From Mytilus californianus (taxonomy: Eukaryota > Mollusca > Bivalvia > Mytilida > Mytilidae), in NCBI RefSeq assembly GCF_021869535.1, contig NW_026262593.1:72978822-73042821 (forward strand): a stretch of DNA of 64,000 nt, given 5' to 3'. Position 1 is the stretch's first letter. Every line of letters starts with the position of its first letter. The notes beneath the pieces are model-generated. The model saw only the letters and a program-made list of their open reading frames with translations, had not been told where the DNA came from and did not search any database. The position numbers and the translations under genes are program-made. Shown one piece after another: positions 21,001-29,000 of the stretch.

Positions 21001-22611
21001 TTTCCAGATTCTTAACAACATTATATATTATACGTTCTTTTATTTGACTGATATTATTTCATAACATGCTATTGTCATCTTCTCTGAATTTCTTCGCTTT
21101 CTTGAAGCCAAAACCAAACAGGGTATTTGATCGCTTCATATTGTAAATAAATGACCATCGGAACGTCTCTCGTGTTATCCTTGCAAACATACGATACTTT
21201 CCGGACTTTAATTAGACGACCAATCAGTGACCTGAATTAACGTGAACTATGTTTAGTCAAAGGTAAACACTGATTTTACATCCTTGTTTATCGCGACTTT
21301 GCGACAATACGACTCTCGACACTTGCCTGCATACATGTTAAAAAGATTTTTTTTCTTTTTGATTTTATATTTTTTTCAGTGAAGTAGCCGACACTTGGAG
21401 CCACGGTAAACAGCGGATTTCCGTCTGTCGAGTACTTTGTTTTCAATTCGCCACCTGGGCTACCACAACTGAATAAAAAGATCGCCCAGGTCAATTTCTG
21501 GTCGCCATGGGCGACTGGGCGACCGTTAAGTTTTTTCCCTGATAATTGATAAATGTTGAGGTTTAGTTGCAAAAGTTAGACTTATATAATTAATTGAACA
21601 ATTTTTATAAATTTCAAGTCTTCAGATAAGTCTTAAGAGAATGTAAAACACCTAAATGAGTTGAATGTTGAAAAGAAAAAAAGATAACTAAAATTTCATA
21701 ACGTTTAATGTTATTAAATTCTATTAAAACCTTTTAGAGATGTATGGACATGTATACATTTTAATTTGAATATAATGTAGCCAGCTGACAGCGAGTTCAA
21801 AAATCTTAAAAAAGCATCAACATGATCAGCATTTCAAGTAAATGTAAACTTTGAATGTGGTACATCTTCTTCTTCTTCTCTAAGTAGATTCCTCTGATAT
21901 CGGAGCACCCGTGTCACACGGTATTAAAAGCCCTTACTTTTACTGTTATAATTAATTAAAAAGTAAAATAATAAAATAATAAAAGGGTCTATATACAGTC
22001 AATATCTATGTTCTGTCCTTTTCATGCCTTTTCTTAGTGAGATTTTTTGTTCATTCATTCTGACATTTGCTTTGTGAACTGTCAATGTTCGACTTTTCGA
22101 TTCTTATTCTTTTTTTTATTGCCCGTTTTTATAGTAAAACTGTTAGTTAGCTCCATTAGTATGGTGTGGATCGAACTCTTAGTAGTCTTACCAAATACAA
22201 AATTCATTTTTTTTATCACTGAGTAAACCGATACCGGATTTAGGATAAATATAATACCCATTTATGGGCATCTTCAAAAACATGTCAAAAGTCTACTTTA
22301 TCAGCCGAGTAGGACTGTTTTGGGAGTGCGACTTATGTTTAGAATTTACGGATTGTTCTTTAAGTTCAACTTATTGGAGATGACGTCACTGACACTGTCA
22401 AAAAAGATGATAAAAATATGCAGCCGGTATATTTTCACTTGTGAATTTGGCAAAATATTTCTATTAGACGTCTTAAAATCTTATTTGAATAGGAAGTATG
22501 GATTCAATAAGGTTATGACTACAGAGTTCTCTACTCACTATTAACATAGGTTACTATTTCATCATCGATTGTTGGAATACACTGCGTCAAAACTCCTTCG
22601 TAGTCCGCCAT
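289..22611 (-). CDS. ABCF3: ABCF3, ABC-F family ATPase (5' part, six exons)
   Basis: ABC-F proteins are soluble twin-ATPase-domain proteins without membrane segments; ABCF3 is a cytosolic member linked to translation and antiviral responses in vertebrates. Six exons read right to left (22611-22539, 17299-17155, 15835-15685, 3276-3176, 762-643, 393-289) join without a frame break into about 231 residues. The start MADYEGVLTQCIPTIDDE parallels vertebrate ABCF3 MATCAEILRSEFPEIDGQ; the middle holds the LNAPLQMSEM and KKLEKAEQQIQKK segments; the end holds GRRYGFVGRNGLGKTTLLK with Walker A GRNGLGKT. Family length is about 710 residues, so roughly two thirds, including the signature motifs and second ATPase domain, lies past the left edge. 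All six junctions are GT..AG. Identification rests on recalled family sequence, not a search. Confidence 0.95.
437..598. repeat. degenerate tandem repeat in ABCF3 intron 5
   Basis: Five or six imperfect units built on GTCACTGAAATCTTTTTAAC, spaced about 24-32 bp, fill most of the 249-bp intron between exons 5 and 6. Confidence 0.75.
643..762 (-). CDS. ABCF3: ABCF3 coding exon 5
   Basis: 120 nt encoding EEMASASQQFNRKDTKFDAS and LDIKIDDFDISFGE. The second part is the first beta strands of the N-terminal ATPase domain (vertebrate YDVRIENFDVSFGD). Acceptor TTTTTCAG, donor GTGAGT. Confidence 0.95.
904..1165 (-). mobile_element. tRNA-derived SINE
   Basis: Read on the minus strand the element starts with a tRNA-like head. 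A box-like TGGCCGAGTGGT is at 1139-1151 and B box-like TTTCGAATCCC at 1079-1090, spaced as in a class II (Leu/Ser-like) tRNA. A body follows with the motif GGTTCTCTTTGGGCACTCC and ends in short ATTGATTG repeats. Parts of the same body recur at 15965-16115, 26445-26582, 37826-37876, 44275-44345 and 58085-58312. It is a SINE, not a tRNA gene: the tRNA arms do not pair fully. Confidence 0.8.
1481..1635. mobile_element. partial MITE of the ACTGTAAATTCAG family
   Basis: It starts TACTGTAAATTTGGAAATTA and continues with TTTATTATTGGAAATCCTTG, closely resembling 28135-28333. The right terminal inverted repeat is not recognisable, so it is truncated or diverged. Confidence 0.6.
1636..3175. other. ABCF3 intron 4, mostly unassigned
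   Basis: I see no coding exon here. The 2500-2960 stretch resembles 62300-62640 near the other end of the window, sharing TGTCAAGTCAACATC followed by AAAACAAAAGT at similar spacing, so at least part is a dispersed repeat. The rest is AT-rich without recognised structure. Confidence 0.4.
3176..3276 (-). CDS. ABCF3: ABCF3 coding exon 4 (lysine-rich linker)
   Basis: 101 nt encoding AVDQKKLEKAEQQIQKKITR and then a Lys/Thr-rich stretch ending AEKE. KKLEKAE is the conserved charged helix that precedes the first ATPase domain. Acceptor TATCCAG, donor GTAAGT; two bases carry over to exon 5. Confidence 0.92.
3420..3552 (+). repeat. dispersed repeat F (GCTCATTGTTRAAGGCC family)
   Basis: It contains GGTTTTGCTCATTGTTAAAG, GGCCGAACAGTGACC and GAGAGTTGTCTCATTGGC, in that order. 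The same ordered motifs recur at 17340-17457 and 39225-39400 (plus) and at 26730-26860, 31980-32105, 54117-54330 and 55425-55750 (minus). It is a high-copy, SINE-like repeat; no promoter boxes were recognised. Confidence 0.75.
3746..5280. mobile_element. inverted-repeat element A, copy 1 (with insertion)
   Basis: The ends are inverted repeats of about 48 bp. The left begins GTCAGGGGTACTACTTGTAC and includes TTTACTTGAAGAAGTA; the right ends TACTTGTACAAGTGGTACCCCTGAC in complementary order. The inner flanks (for example GACAATGAAAATCTCATTTG, then GAAGGCCTTGCGCA) also occur in the shorter copy at 25255-25858, which fixes the family. About 0.9 kb of unrelated sequence with its own tandem repeats (4205-5085) lies inside this copy only. 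No transposase is visible, so it is non-autonomous. Confidence 0.82.
4205..5085. mobile_element. repeat inserted in element A, with about 192-bp tandem units
   Basis: Four units carrying AGCTTCTGTCCAAGTTTGGT begin near 4338, 4530, 4723 and 4915, a spacing of 192-193 bp. The block starts beside a small palindrome (GGTTCCGCGGAACC) and GTGTCTCGCC. It ends in a GACGACGACGACG tract and TATGTCTCGC, followed by a hairpin-like TTTTTCGACAAAAGTCGAAG. Element P at 46825-47800 shares the TGTCTCGCC/GGCGAGACA ends with different tandem units. Confidence 0.65.
5955..6200 (-). mobile_element. retroposon-like repeat with (TTA)n tail
   Basis: Read on the minus strand, CCCTCTTTAAATAAAGAATT is followed by a (TTA)n tail at 5955-6002. 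The same junction with the same upstream sequence (TAACTGTGTTTACCC) occurs on the plus strand at 34270-34470. A shared body joined to a microsatellite tail in both copies indicates a SINE- or LINE-like 3' end. Confidence 0.65.
6389..7319 (+). mobile_element. element B, ATACGCCCG ends with about 161-bp array
   Basis: It starts ATACGCCCGCAGAGGTC and ends with CGGGCGTAT (given twice, 7295 and 7310), the inverse of the start. Inside, four units marked by AGGGAGCTCA occur near 6669, 6831, 6993 and 7152. The right end carries a (GACG)n-type tract and a CGTCCCG..CGGGCGT hairpin. An inverse copy of the right half is at 49030-49510, and the left 100 bp are nearly the same as the left of element C (13272) and of 17635. 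Confidence 0.72.
8289..12276. repeat. dispersed 15-mer TGTCAGGAGTGCAAC, 12 sites
   Basis: Sites lie near 8289, 8650, 8979, 9180, 9364, 9530 and 9884 in the left arm and 11342, 11704, 11868, 12060 and 12262 in the right arm, in both orientations. The last five left sites match the five right sites in mirror order. The first two fall in the part the right arm lacks. Neighbouring sequence differs between sites, so the motif is more conserved than its surroundings. Confidence 0.8.
9990..10560 (+). pseudogene. decayed Lys/Arg-rich coding remnant in foldback arm
   Basis: The purine-rich stretch reads as a basic protein in shifting frames with stops. One open segment (10229-10498) encodes 89 residues, including KQRDWQQKRRRKLTQAKK and then KILPDQPKPCPKT. 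Upstream, another frame reads RKLRKNLKEDPAKG, resembling the KEDPxKY..KERxRxK basic repeats seen in some invertebrate transposon-associated proteins. The mirror copy in the right arm (10700-11300) is more broken. I do not recognise the family, and the composition alone could produce such a reading. Confidence 0.3.
12838..13130. repeat. T-tract and fragment with GGGGGCATGCCCCC-type hairpin
   Basis: An 18-base T run is followed by a segment with GGGGGAGCATGCCCCCACACC and then GGGCTAGT..ACTAGCCC. Similar short motifs occur at 20400-20440 and at 7322-7380, pointing to fragments of dispersed elements. Confidence 0.4.
13160..13255. repeat. dispersed repeat O fragment
   Basis: It contains GGGTCTATATGGGGTTTACA GAATAGAGAATA-type sequence. 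The same pattern (ATGAGGGT, GAATGGGGTTTACAGA, AATAATGG) recurs at 15505-15640, 45697-45850 and 50583-50830. Confidence 0.55.
13430..14050 (+). repeat. tandem array 1 of element C, about 135 bp x 5
   Basis: Units marked by AAATCTAAATACATGGTTAG start near 13461, 13597, 13723, 13858 and 13993. Several small ORFs here are only reading-frame products of this array. Confidence 0.8.
14105..14330 (+). repeat. tandem array 2 of element C, 35 bp x 6
   Basis: Units of ATTGCGCAATACTGTGCAAT plus TTCTTGCT repeat every 35 bp (14137, 14172, 14207, 14242, 14277). Each unit contains a short inverted repeat (TTGCGCAA; TTGCACAATACTGTGCAA), so each can form a small hairpin. Confidence 0.85.
14544..15420 (+). repeat. 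tandem array 3 of element C, about 160 bp x 6, dimeric
   Basis: Units begin TTCCCTTTGTG near 14544, 14704, 14865, 15024, 15186 and 15345. Units 1 and 3 share GGTATGGTACCTTGCAG, and units 2 and 4 share GATATGGAACCTTGTAG. The array therefore grew by copying a 320-bp dimer. Confidence 0.85.
15505..15640. repeat. dispersed repeat O, diverged copy next to ABCF3 exon 3
   Basis: A-rich sequence of the form AAAGAATAGAAAATGGGCCAA, related to 45697-45850 and 50583-50830. It lies between element C and the exon 3 donor. Confidence 0.45.
15685..15835 (-). CDS. ABCF3: ABCF3 coding exon 3
   Basis: 151 nt. It encodes SKTGTTNNITNGTRRMLNAP, then LQMSEMVKKEHDE and ends IWLTKKDLGS. The LNAPLQMSEM core corresponds to LDAPIQLSKI of vertebrate ABCF3. 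Acceptor TTTCAG, donor GTAAGT; it ends in phase 0. The next intron is about 12.4 kb. Confidence 0.93.
15965..16115 (-). mobile_element. SINE fragment (body only)
   Basis: It shares ATTGATTG, the GCCACTTTCAGC-type motif, CAGTTTTTATTGGAGGAGG and GCCCAAAGAGAACC with 904-1165, but lacks the tRNA-like head. Confidence 0.7.
16215..16525. mobile_element. inverted-repeat MITE (AAGGTTCTCACTAAGGCGAG)
   Basis: The left end AGGTTCTCACTAAGGCGAGT is mirrored on the right by GACTCGCCTTTAAAAATCC followed by TTGTGAGAACCCT. It is about 310 bp, with no ORF of its own. Confidence 0.65.
16690..17040. mobile_element. diverged MITE G (CTGTGGATTCATT family)
   Basis: It starts TTCTGTGGATTCATTATTAT and later has the family interior GTGAACCACAAATCTAAGTG and GTATGCAGACTTTGGCAAAA. 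The middle is interrupted by unrelated sequence, and the right end is missing. Confidence 0.5.
17155..17299 (-). CDS. ABCF3: ABCF3 coding exon 2
   Basis: 145 nt. It encodes the acidic stretch ILEDSHDDFDDSDALFEAIG followed by DEIRQICKDLHDILIG, aligned with vertebrate VLHSGSADFESVDDLVEAVG. The acceptor is CACTGTAG and the donor GTAATT. A diverged second copy of the acceptor and first 40 nt lies 197 bp upstream in the transcript (17458-17551). Confidence 0.92.
17340..17457 (+). repeat. dispersed repeat F, copy in ABCF3 intron 1
   Basis: It contains GGGCTTTGCTCATTATTGAAG, GTACGGTGGCC and TCTCTTGTGGAGAGTTGTCC. It sits exactly between the two copies of the duplicated exon 2 acceptor region. Confidence 0.8.
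17458..17551 (-). pseudogene. duplicated ABCF3 exon 2 acceptor region
   Basis: This is a second copy of 17261-17346: it holds the acceptor (ACTGCAG) and about 40 nt of exon 2, reading ILEDSHDDFDHSE, then stops at TAA. It lies upstream of the true exon in the transcript, so it is a decoy acceptor. Differences from the true copy are few. Confidence 0.85.
17635..18075 (+). mobile_element. diverged, shortened copy of element C
   Basis: It begins TGATATGACCGCAGAGGTC, then GGGCAAGTATGGACACAAC as at 13272. It jumps to one unit of the 135-bp array, then one unit of the 160-bp array (TACAATTTTATAAAAATCC, ACTTATATTCAAGTTATTG). The right terminal repeat is absent. Confidence 0.65.
18080..19060. other. 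ABCF3 intron 1, nothing recognised
   Basis: AT-rich sequence without exon-like ORFs, clear inverted ends or tandem arrays. A weak motif pair (GTGCTCCTCAGTAAGGAG near 18488; GTGCTCCTATGTCTGGAG near 18624) may be an old duplication. Confidence 0.3.
19240..19420. mobile_element. palindromic element (AATATTGTAAAATATCA)
   Basis: AATATTGTAAAATATCAGCT near 19269 is mirrored by GATATTTTACAATATTA near 19368. The inner part AAGCTTTTTGTCGAG is mirrored by TTCAAAAAGGCTT. It has MITE-like size and form. Confidence 0.6.
19905..19985. repeat. strong hairpin, about 32-bp stem
   Basis: GATTGTTACCCCTCGAAAAG ACATTGTCAAC on the left is mirrored by GTTGACAATGTTTTCTCGGG GTAACAATC on the right, around a loop of about 14 bases containing GGCTTCGCC. 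Only a few mismatches are seen. Confidence 0.75.
20263..21546. mobile_element. putative element D with ATCAGGG..CCCTGAT ends
   Basis: The left end ATCAGGGGTGAAACTTAACT is loosely mirrored by GTTAAGTTTTTTCCCTGAT on the right. Near the left are GCCAGCTGGGCTACTAG and the hairpin GGGGGCATGCCCCCC; near the right are CACCTGGGCTACC and GCGACTGGGCGACC. It is 1.28 kb with no transposase seen. Confidence 0.45.
21850..22538. other. ABCF3 intron 1, proximal part
   Basis: It has a short (CTT)n run near 21868 and nothing else that I recognise before the exon 1 donor. Confidence 0.3.
22539..22611 (-). CDS. ABCF3: ABCF3 coding exon 1 (start codon)
   Basis: The start ATG is at 22611-22609. The exon encodes 24 residues plus one base and ends at a GTGAGT donor. 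The residues MADYEGVLTQCIPTIDDE match the conserved ABCF3 N-terminus in position and pattern, which decides the start. The leftover A joins GT of exon 2 to make Ser. Confidence 0.92.
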
Positions 22612-23149
22612 GCTGACAGTTTCACAATATAACCTCAAAATTTATTTACATTTGATAGATGAATAAAGAATATAAAGTTATTTATTGATTTAATAATGAA
22701 ACAAACCATTTATTTTAATGAATAGAATAAAAGATATTTCAACAGAAAATCTAATACATAAATAAATCATTTTATTTATCGATTTAAGAGACTATGATGA
22801 CGTTTCCGGTTTCTACTTTCACATTTGTTAAAAAATTTATGTAGGTATAAAAGTATATTTTTGTTTTAACTCTTTAAGACAGCGACTTTGGCTTAAAATT
22901 TTTACTTAAATTTAGCAATTTTTACATGAAAATTTCATCACTTACAGTTATTCTGCAAGACACAGATCACAAGACATTTGCCTTTTGGCCTTCTCTCTAA
23001 AATTATTTATGTCCTTTTCTTTCTTTCTTATGTCAAATGTATGTATAAGCTTCCTTATCTTAGGAACACCCCTTAGTGCCTGAAGTAGTCCAAATAATAA
23101 TGCCATCTAGAAAGGCTATTTTAGATTTTTGCTGTTACACCTTCCTACG

Positions 23150-23930
23150 TTCCTACGTTGAAGGACAGTCAAGGCTATTACTCTATAGGGTTATTAGAGA
23201 AAAATAACATACATTTGTTATTATGGACTAAAAAATCAAAGAACTGCGATAACATATGTATGTTACATGTTTCAAAGGGCCAATATACATCATTTGTTGT
23301 ACAAGTTCTATTGATATTATTATTGTCTTTATGTATACTAAACTATAGAAAGATATAACAGTTCATAGTTTGCCAATCATGCATAGTACACCTATGTTAT
23401 TACAGAAAAAAATATGCCTGTAATAACTAAAGGGTGTTATTACAGCTTATCTACATCACTTCAAAGCCTTTGCTCAGACATAAATCATGCTTAATCACAA
23501 TGTATGTTAATTTATTGTAAGAAATAATGATCAAGGCATGTAATGAGGTTCTGTGCAAGCTTCCCAGTAATTCCCAAGTGTCTCATATAATAAGTTACAT
23601 GCCTTTAATAACTAAGCCTTGTTATTACAGCTAAGTTTATCCCTTAAAAGCTTTGGCTCATTGATTTACCATGGTTGATGAAAAATGTATTAATGTAATT
23701 CGAAAATTAGTAATCAAGGCTATGTATTTAGTTTCTGCGCAAAGTTTCAAGAATTCCCAAGTGCCCACTAAAAATTAAAATATTGATGATTTATTTAACA
23801 AATAACAAACATATGTTACTACAGATTTAGAAAATTTAAGGAATAAAGAGTAGACAACTCATGAAAGTATCTGTAATAACACATGTATGATATTTTCTCT
23901 AATAACCCTATAGAGTTATATCCCTGACTG
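23150..23930. mobile_element. inverted-repeat element E
   Basis: The left end CAAGGCTATTACTCTATAGG GTTATTAGAGAAAA is mirrored on the right by TTTTCTCTAATAACCCTATA GAGTTATATCCCTG, about 45 bp. Inside, two related units contain TGTTATTACAGCTTATCT/TGTTATTACAGCTAAGTT and CTTTGCTCA/CTTTGGCTCA, about 180 bp apart. Confidence 0.75.
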
Positions 23931-24357
23931 AAGGAAGGCGTCCAAAAAAAAATTATCAAAAAGCCGTACAAAACGTCATAAATATTTGGACTAGTCCTGA
24001 AAGTATTTGATTTTGAGAATTTTAGTTCACTTCTTTAGATTGTCATGAATATTTTTTACTTCAAATGTTAAATAACCTGAAGCTCTTGAATTCTAGCTAA
24101 ATCACTGATTTGTATGATAGATGAAATTGTATTCTGAACACTTTCGGATCTAATCCAGCTAGCTCAGACAAATGGTACTTTTGTTTCTGATACTGATTTT
24201 ATCAGCAAAAATATGAAGCGAGCCTGTAAGGGTAAATTGATATTCGAGTTGATGAAGTCAGTATTGAAAAATAAAATGCCATTATTCTTTTTATAAGCAA
24301 TATGTCTTACCAACATGTTTTTCAGTTGTTGGAAGTTCGAATATGAAATATAATGAG

Positions 24358-24654
24358 TTAGTAAGTAAAATTACTTTTACACGTAATAAACGTTGTAATA
24401 GTTGTGTTCGGTTGTATGAATGAAGTCACATGCATTTTATTAATACATTGACCACGTTGACACGGACGGACATGAACATGTGACATTGCAGCACTTATAT
24501 GTGATATGTGATGTTGTTGCCTGATATTTTCGAGTATCAAGTCCTGTTCATGATCTAAACAAATATTAGCAGAAGGATCAAAGGGAAAATGTACAAATTG
24601 CTGATTAATAGTGTTCTCAGGCCCAGGTGTATCAGTCCCCAAAACTTTCTTCAT
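24358..24654 (-). other. open frame of 98 codons, unknown
   Basis: The minus-strand frame starts ATG right after TAGTAG and ends TAA. It includes TPGPENTINQQFVHFPFDPS and RQQHHISHISAAMSHVHVRP. Its composition looks more protein-like than most spurious frames here, but there are no clear splice partners and I recognise no domain. It may be chance or an exon of a third gene in the gap. Confidence 0.15.
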
Positions 24655-25254
24655 CTACTATTTAATCTGTCCCAAGTTGATCCATGCTGAAATAAATGAA
24701 ATCGGTACCCCAGCCAGTCCCTCCATTATTATTTCTTTACTACTTGAGATAGTGATTAAACCTAAACATTCTAAAATAGTCCTGTAGTTAAATTTAGATA
24801 CATTTGACTATTCCGCTATATACTTCATATTAAAAAAAACATTCATAATGAAAATTCTTCCTTATTTCTTGTCAGAGTTGAAATATTGCTAATAATCATT
24901 AAATACTGTAGACATTTATGAGTTTTAGACCTTTATTTAGATTATTATTCAGATTTGAAATATACTTTTGACATTATTTAAGAAAATAATGTGTGTTTAT
25001 ATGAATTCAAAGATTTATAAAGTAAATTAAAATAAATGTCTTTGACAATGTTTGATGGCATGTATATATATATAGGGGAAGAACAAAGTGGCAAAACCAT
25101 TTTGACCCCTGACTGTATGATATGAATTTATATGGTTAATAGAGTACACATTTTGACATCTAGCATGTCATACCTCAAACTTTGAAAGGAATGACTTTAG
25201 CATTACCATCAGGAATAAATGAAAGAATAGTGAGACAGCAATACATAACAGTGA

Positions 25255-25858
25255 GTCAAGGGTAATACTTATACAAGAGTTTTTTTATTTACTTGTACAG
25301 GTAAATTATTTTGGGGATAGAGTTATATCCTTAACACATTCAGATTTTTTTTAACTTTATGTGCAAGTAAAAATGTCATATTTTCTTCTACTCTCAAATT
25401 TCTCTTGACTACATTGCTTTAATAGAGTGTTTAATGGTCTGTCATTAAATGTTGTTTTTACTATTCATAAATGCATAATTTCATTGACAATGAAAATCTC
25501 ATTTATCTGACCTATCTTCAAAACACTACTCATTTACAAGCCTCTAACACTAATTTTTGAAGGCCTTGCACAGTTACTTAACATCTTTGTGCAATTGATT
25601 TCTTTGTTTAATTCTGTTGACCTTCCAAAACTTGAGAACTTAAGGGGTTGTAAAAAAAAATTACTTGTATAAGTAAATTTTTGGAGAAGATTAAGAGGAG
25701 TTAATTCCAACCTTGAAAATAAAATAAAAATCTTACAGATTTACTTATACAAGTAAGTAGTACTTACATCTAAAAATCTTACAAATTTACTTATACAAGT
25801 AAGTAGAACTTGCATCTTCAAGTAAATAAAAATGACTTGTATAGGTATTACCCCTGAC
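25255..25858. mobile_element. inverted-repeat element A, copy 2
   Basis: It starts GTCAAGGGTAATACTTATAC and ends GTATAGGTATTACCCCTGAC. The interior (GACAATGAAAATCTCATTTA; GAAGGCCTTGCACAG) matches copy 1 at 3746-5280 without the 0.9-kb insert. Near its right end about 45 bp is repeated in tandem (ATTTACTTATACAAGTAAGTAG twice). Confidence 0.82.
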
Positions 25859-25971
25859 TGCAAAATATCTACATGTACATATTATATTTTTTTAAAGATA
25901 ATATAGTATGGATCTAATCATGCTGATGAGACGGGAGTAACAACAGAAAACAGTTTATATTTTCTGTCATC

Positions 25972-26066
25972 ATGGGAAATCAATTGACGGGTATAGCACC
26001 GTCACAAATATTACCTGTAGAACAGTACTTGACAGATGTTTCTTCTGAATATGAATTTGAATGCAG
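25972..26066 (+). CDS. PIK3R4: PIK3R4 exon 1 (start, myristoylation site)
   Basis: It encodes [20 protein letters not shown] and on to EFEC; vertebrate VPS15 starts [14 protein letters not shown], which fixes the start. Gly2 is the expected N-myristoylation site. Donor GTAACA; two bases (AG) carry over. Confidence 0.97.
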
Positions 26067-29000
26067 GTAACAATGAATATCTTCAAGAAATATATGTTTA
26101 ACAGATTGATCAATAATTTGGTTTATTATATATCATGTATATATTCTTTATTTATATTTTAGCAAACAGTTACAATAAATAAGTAATATGGTATTAACAT
26201 TGAAACAGACTACATGTATATGAAATGTGAGGTATAAATCAATGAGACGACAAACCAACAATCTAGAGGGCAACAAACAGTGTTCAACATCAGATGGGTG
26301 TTTAATCATGATAATATGTCAAGCTCTAAATTGTCCAGAGTCTATGGATAAATCATACGAGACGGCAACCCAGCAATCTAGAGGGCTGTGAATAAATTTA
26401 ACAGAAGCACTCAAAGATATAACATAGAACGACTACTGACGATTGATTAATTGATTGGTGTTTAACGCCACTTTCAACGCTATTTTGCTATTTTGCGGCA
26501 GTCAGTTTTTATTGGTGGAGGAAGCAGGAGTGCCCAAAGAGAACCACAACCTTCAGCAGGAAAACTCAATCCTAGTCAACTACTGACGACGTTCCTAACA
26601 TGGGATTATAGCTCATTATAACAAGAACAGACTGACACATTCCCCGTTTCCATTCTCTATTCTATGAGTCTTCTTTCATTTACTATTGTCAGATTGTCTA
26701 GTCTCTATACAAAAATAACATGAATAAGGAGATGTTGTATAATTGCCAATGAGATAACTATCCACCAGAGACCAAATGAAGAGTATATAAGCTATAGGTC
26801 ACCGTACAATCTTCAACAATGAGCAAACCCTTACTGCAAAGTAAGCTATAAACATATATGAAAGGCTCTATCATGACAAAATGTGAAACAATTTAAAAGA
26901 GATATAGTTTTGGATACTGTGGGTTCATTTATTTTCGTGGGTATCAATTTTTGTGGATAGCTGAAAACTTGCATATTCGTGGATATTTGATTTCGTGGTT
27001 TTGCCAATCTCTGTATACAAAGCCTATTGAAAATATGATATTCGTTGAACATTTGAATTCGTGGTTCACCTGTACCCACGAAACCCACGAAAATTAGTAT
27101 CCAACGAATAATAATGAATCCACAGTATAATGTTATTTATAATTTTTTTTGCATTCAGACACACTTAAGTGATTGTATGGATATGTTGAATATTATCCTC
27201 ATAGAAGAAAGTGGACCATGTTTACTGATAGCATTTAGATTCATAATACTTTTCATGAAAATGTTTAAAATAAAATCACCAATACTTGATGTACATATAC
27301 GTATATGTATAATTTATGTAAACTATTATAAATGTTTCAGCTTGGGAAGTACACGATTTTTCAAGGTAGCCCGAGCTAAGACAAAGGAGGGATTGGTCGT
27401 TGTCAAGGTCTTTGTGATACATGACCCCTCTTTACCCCTCAAAGATCACAGAATTTTCATGGAAGGTGAGACCATATCATGTGTTGAAAAAAACAATTGA
27501 TTACACAAATTGACAAGACACTACGAGTTATTTGCATATTTTTAGTTGACCTTAGTGAGGCGAAAGATACCAAAGGGACATTCAAACTCATAAGTCGAAA
27601 AATAAACTGACATCGCCATGGCAAAAAAAAGAAAAAGACCACACACAAACAAAAGTACACAAAACACAACATAGAAAACTTAAGACTGAGCAACATAAGT
27701 TGACCTTAGATGGATTTGGCTATATTTTTTAGGTCCTTTTTGGTCAAATATTTGGATTTGAGAGTTCTTGATGAAGATAAATCCAGAAAAGCACTTTGGA
27801 TGCATGAAATTTATAACGTGTTGAAAATATTTAATCTTAAACCAACACAAGGATACAAAGTTATTATTATCTTCTCTTTTATAAATATTTTATATTGACT
27901 TGAAGAATTTGAATATTATGATCAAATTTATTTCTGTATGTAATACTTTTTAATGATAACATTACCATTTTCTTTCCACAGGTATTCGAACATTGGTTTA
28001 CTAAAAATGACAAGATATTAGAATTATTTGCATGTTTTAAAATTTTTTTAATTCTAAACAAATACAAGATAGAGTCCTTAATTATTATTTACTTCTCCTT
28101 TATAAAGATTTCATATTGACTTGAATAGTTTGTATACTGTAAATTCAGAAATTAACGTTTGCATTTATTATTGCAAATCCTTGACTTCTTGCAAAAATGT
28201 CAAATCTAATTACCGGTAATGCAATTGCAAAAATTTTATTATGGAAAATTACTACTTAAATTATGAATTGTGAACCTGGTATTGTCACATTTTTTGCATT
28301 AGAAAGAAAAAAACAATTTATGATTTTACAGTACATGTATAGTATGACCCAATTTATTTCTGTTTGTAATACTTTATAATGATAACATTTTCCTTCCACA
28401 GATATTCACACTAGACTGAATGGAACTTCCAATTGTCTCCCTTTTCAGAAAGCTGTGGTAATTTACCTTATATAGATAATTAGTTAGAGCTGATCATAGT
28501 GATGTGGGCTGGTCTTTTAAAATTCTACCACAACCAACATACTTGAGGGATTTGATGGGGGGTCCTTTATTTCTGTAATCTTTTTAATTTATTTTTGCTC
28601 ATTATTCTTTATCTTTAGAAATAATGGCTATTCTGTAATTGCTTTGAAACACCCAAGATACATGTTTACGACTCAAAAAAACTTTTCTGCAATGAAATGG
28701 AGGGTTGATTTCAAACAACTGTCAAATTATAAAATGGAATATAAAAAAAGATCAACCCTTTTTCGCATGAAACTCAATGTACTATGTTTTGGTAGTATGG
28801 TTATAAATCAATAACCATAGTTTGTGTCTTTGATGACTTTTACATTTCATTTTATATAATATAAATTTAAAATATATTTAAATATAAAATTTGAGTGTTT
28901 TTTTTGTATCATGTGTATTGAAAAAGAATGATAATTATTAAGAAAATCATTTTCTTTCTGTACAGTAATATTGAAGAATTTCTCATCTATTTTATAGTTT

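Larger units (their letters stand above)
22612..25971. promoter_or_regulatory. head-to-head intergenic region, ABCF3/PIK3R4
   Basis: Both genes start outward from this 3.36-kb gap, so both core promoters or 5' UTR exons should lie in or near it. No TATA box or initiator could be placed with confidence. Two repeat elements (23150-23930 and 25255-25858) occupy about 40% of it, the second ending 113 bp before the PIK3R4 ATG. The label is positional inference. Confidence 0.4.

Noticed and set aside
27981..28010. Extra exon with acceptor CTTTCCACAG at 27980
   Set aside because: It is the duplicated exon 3 acceptor. The gene frame stops after seven codons, and the true exon 3 matches the family.
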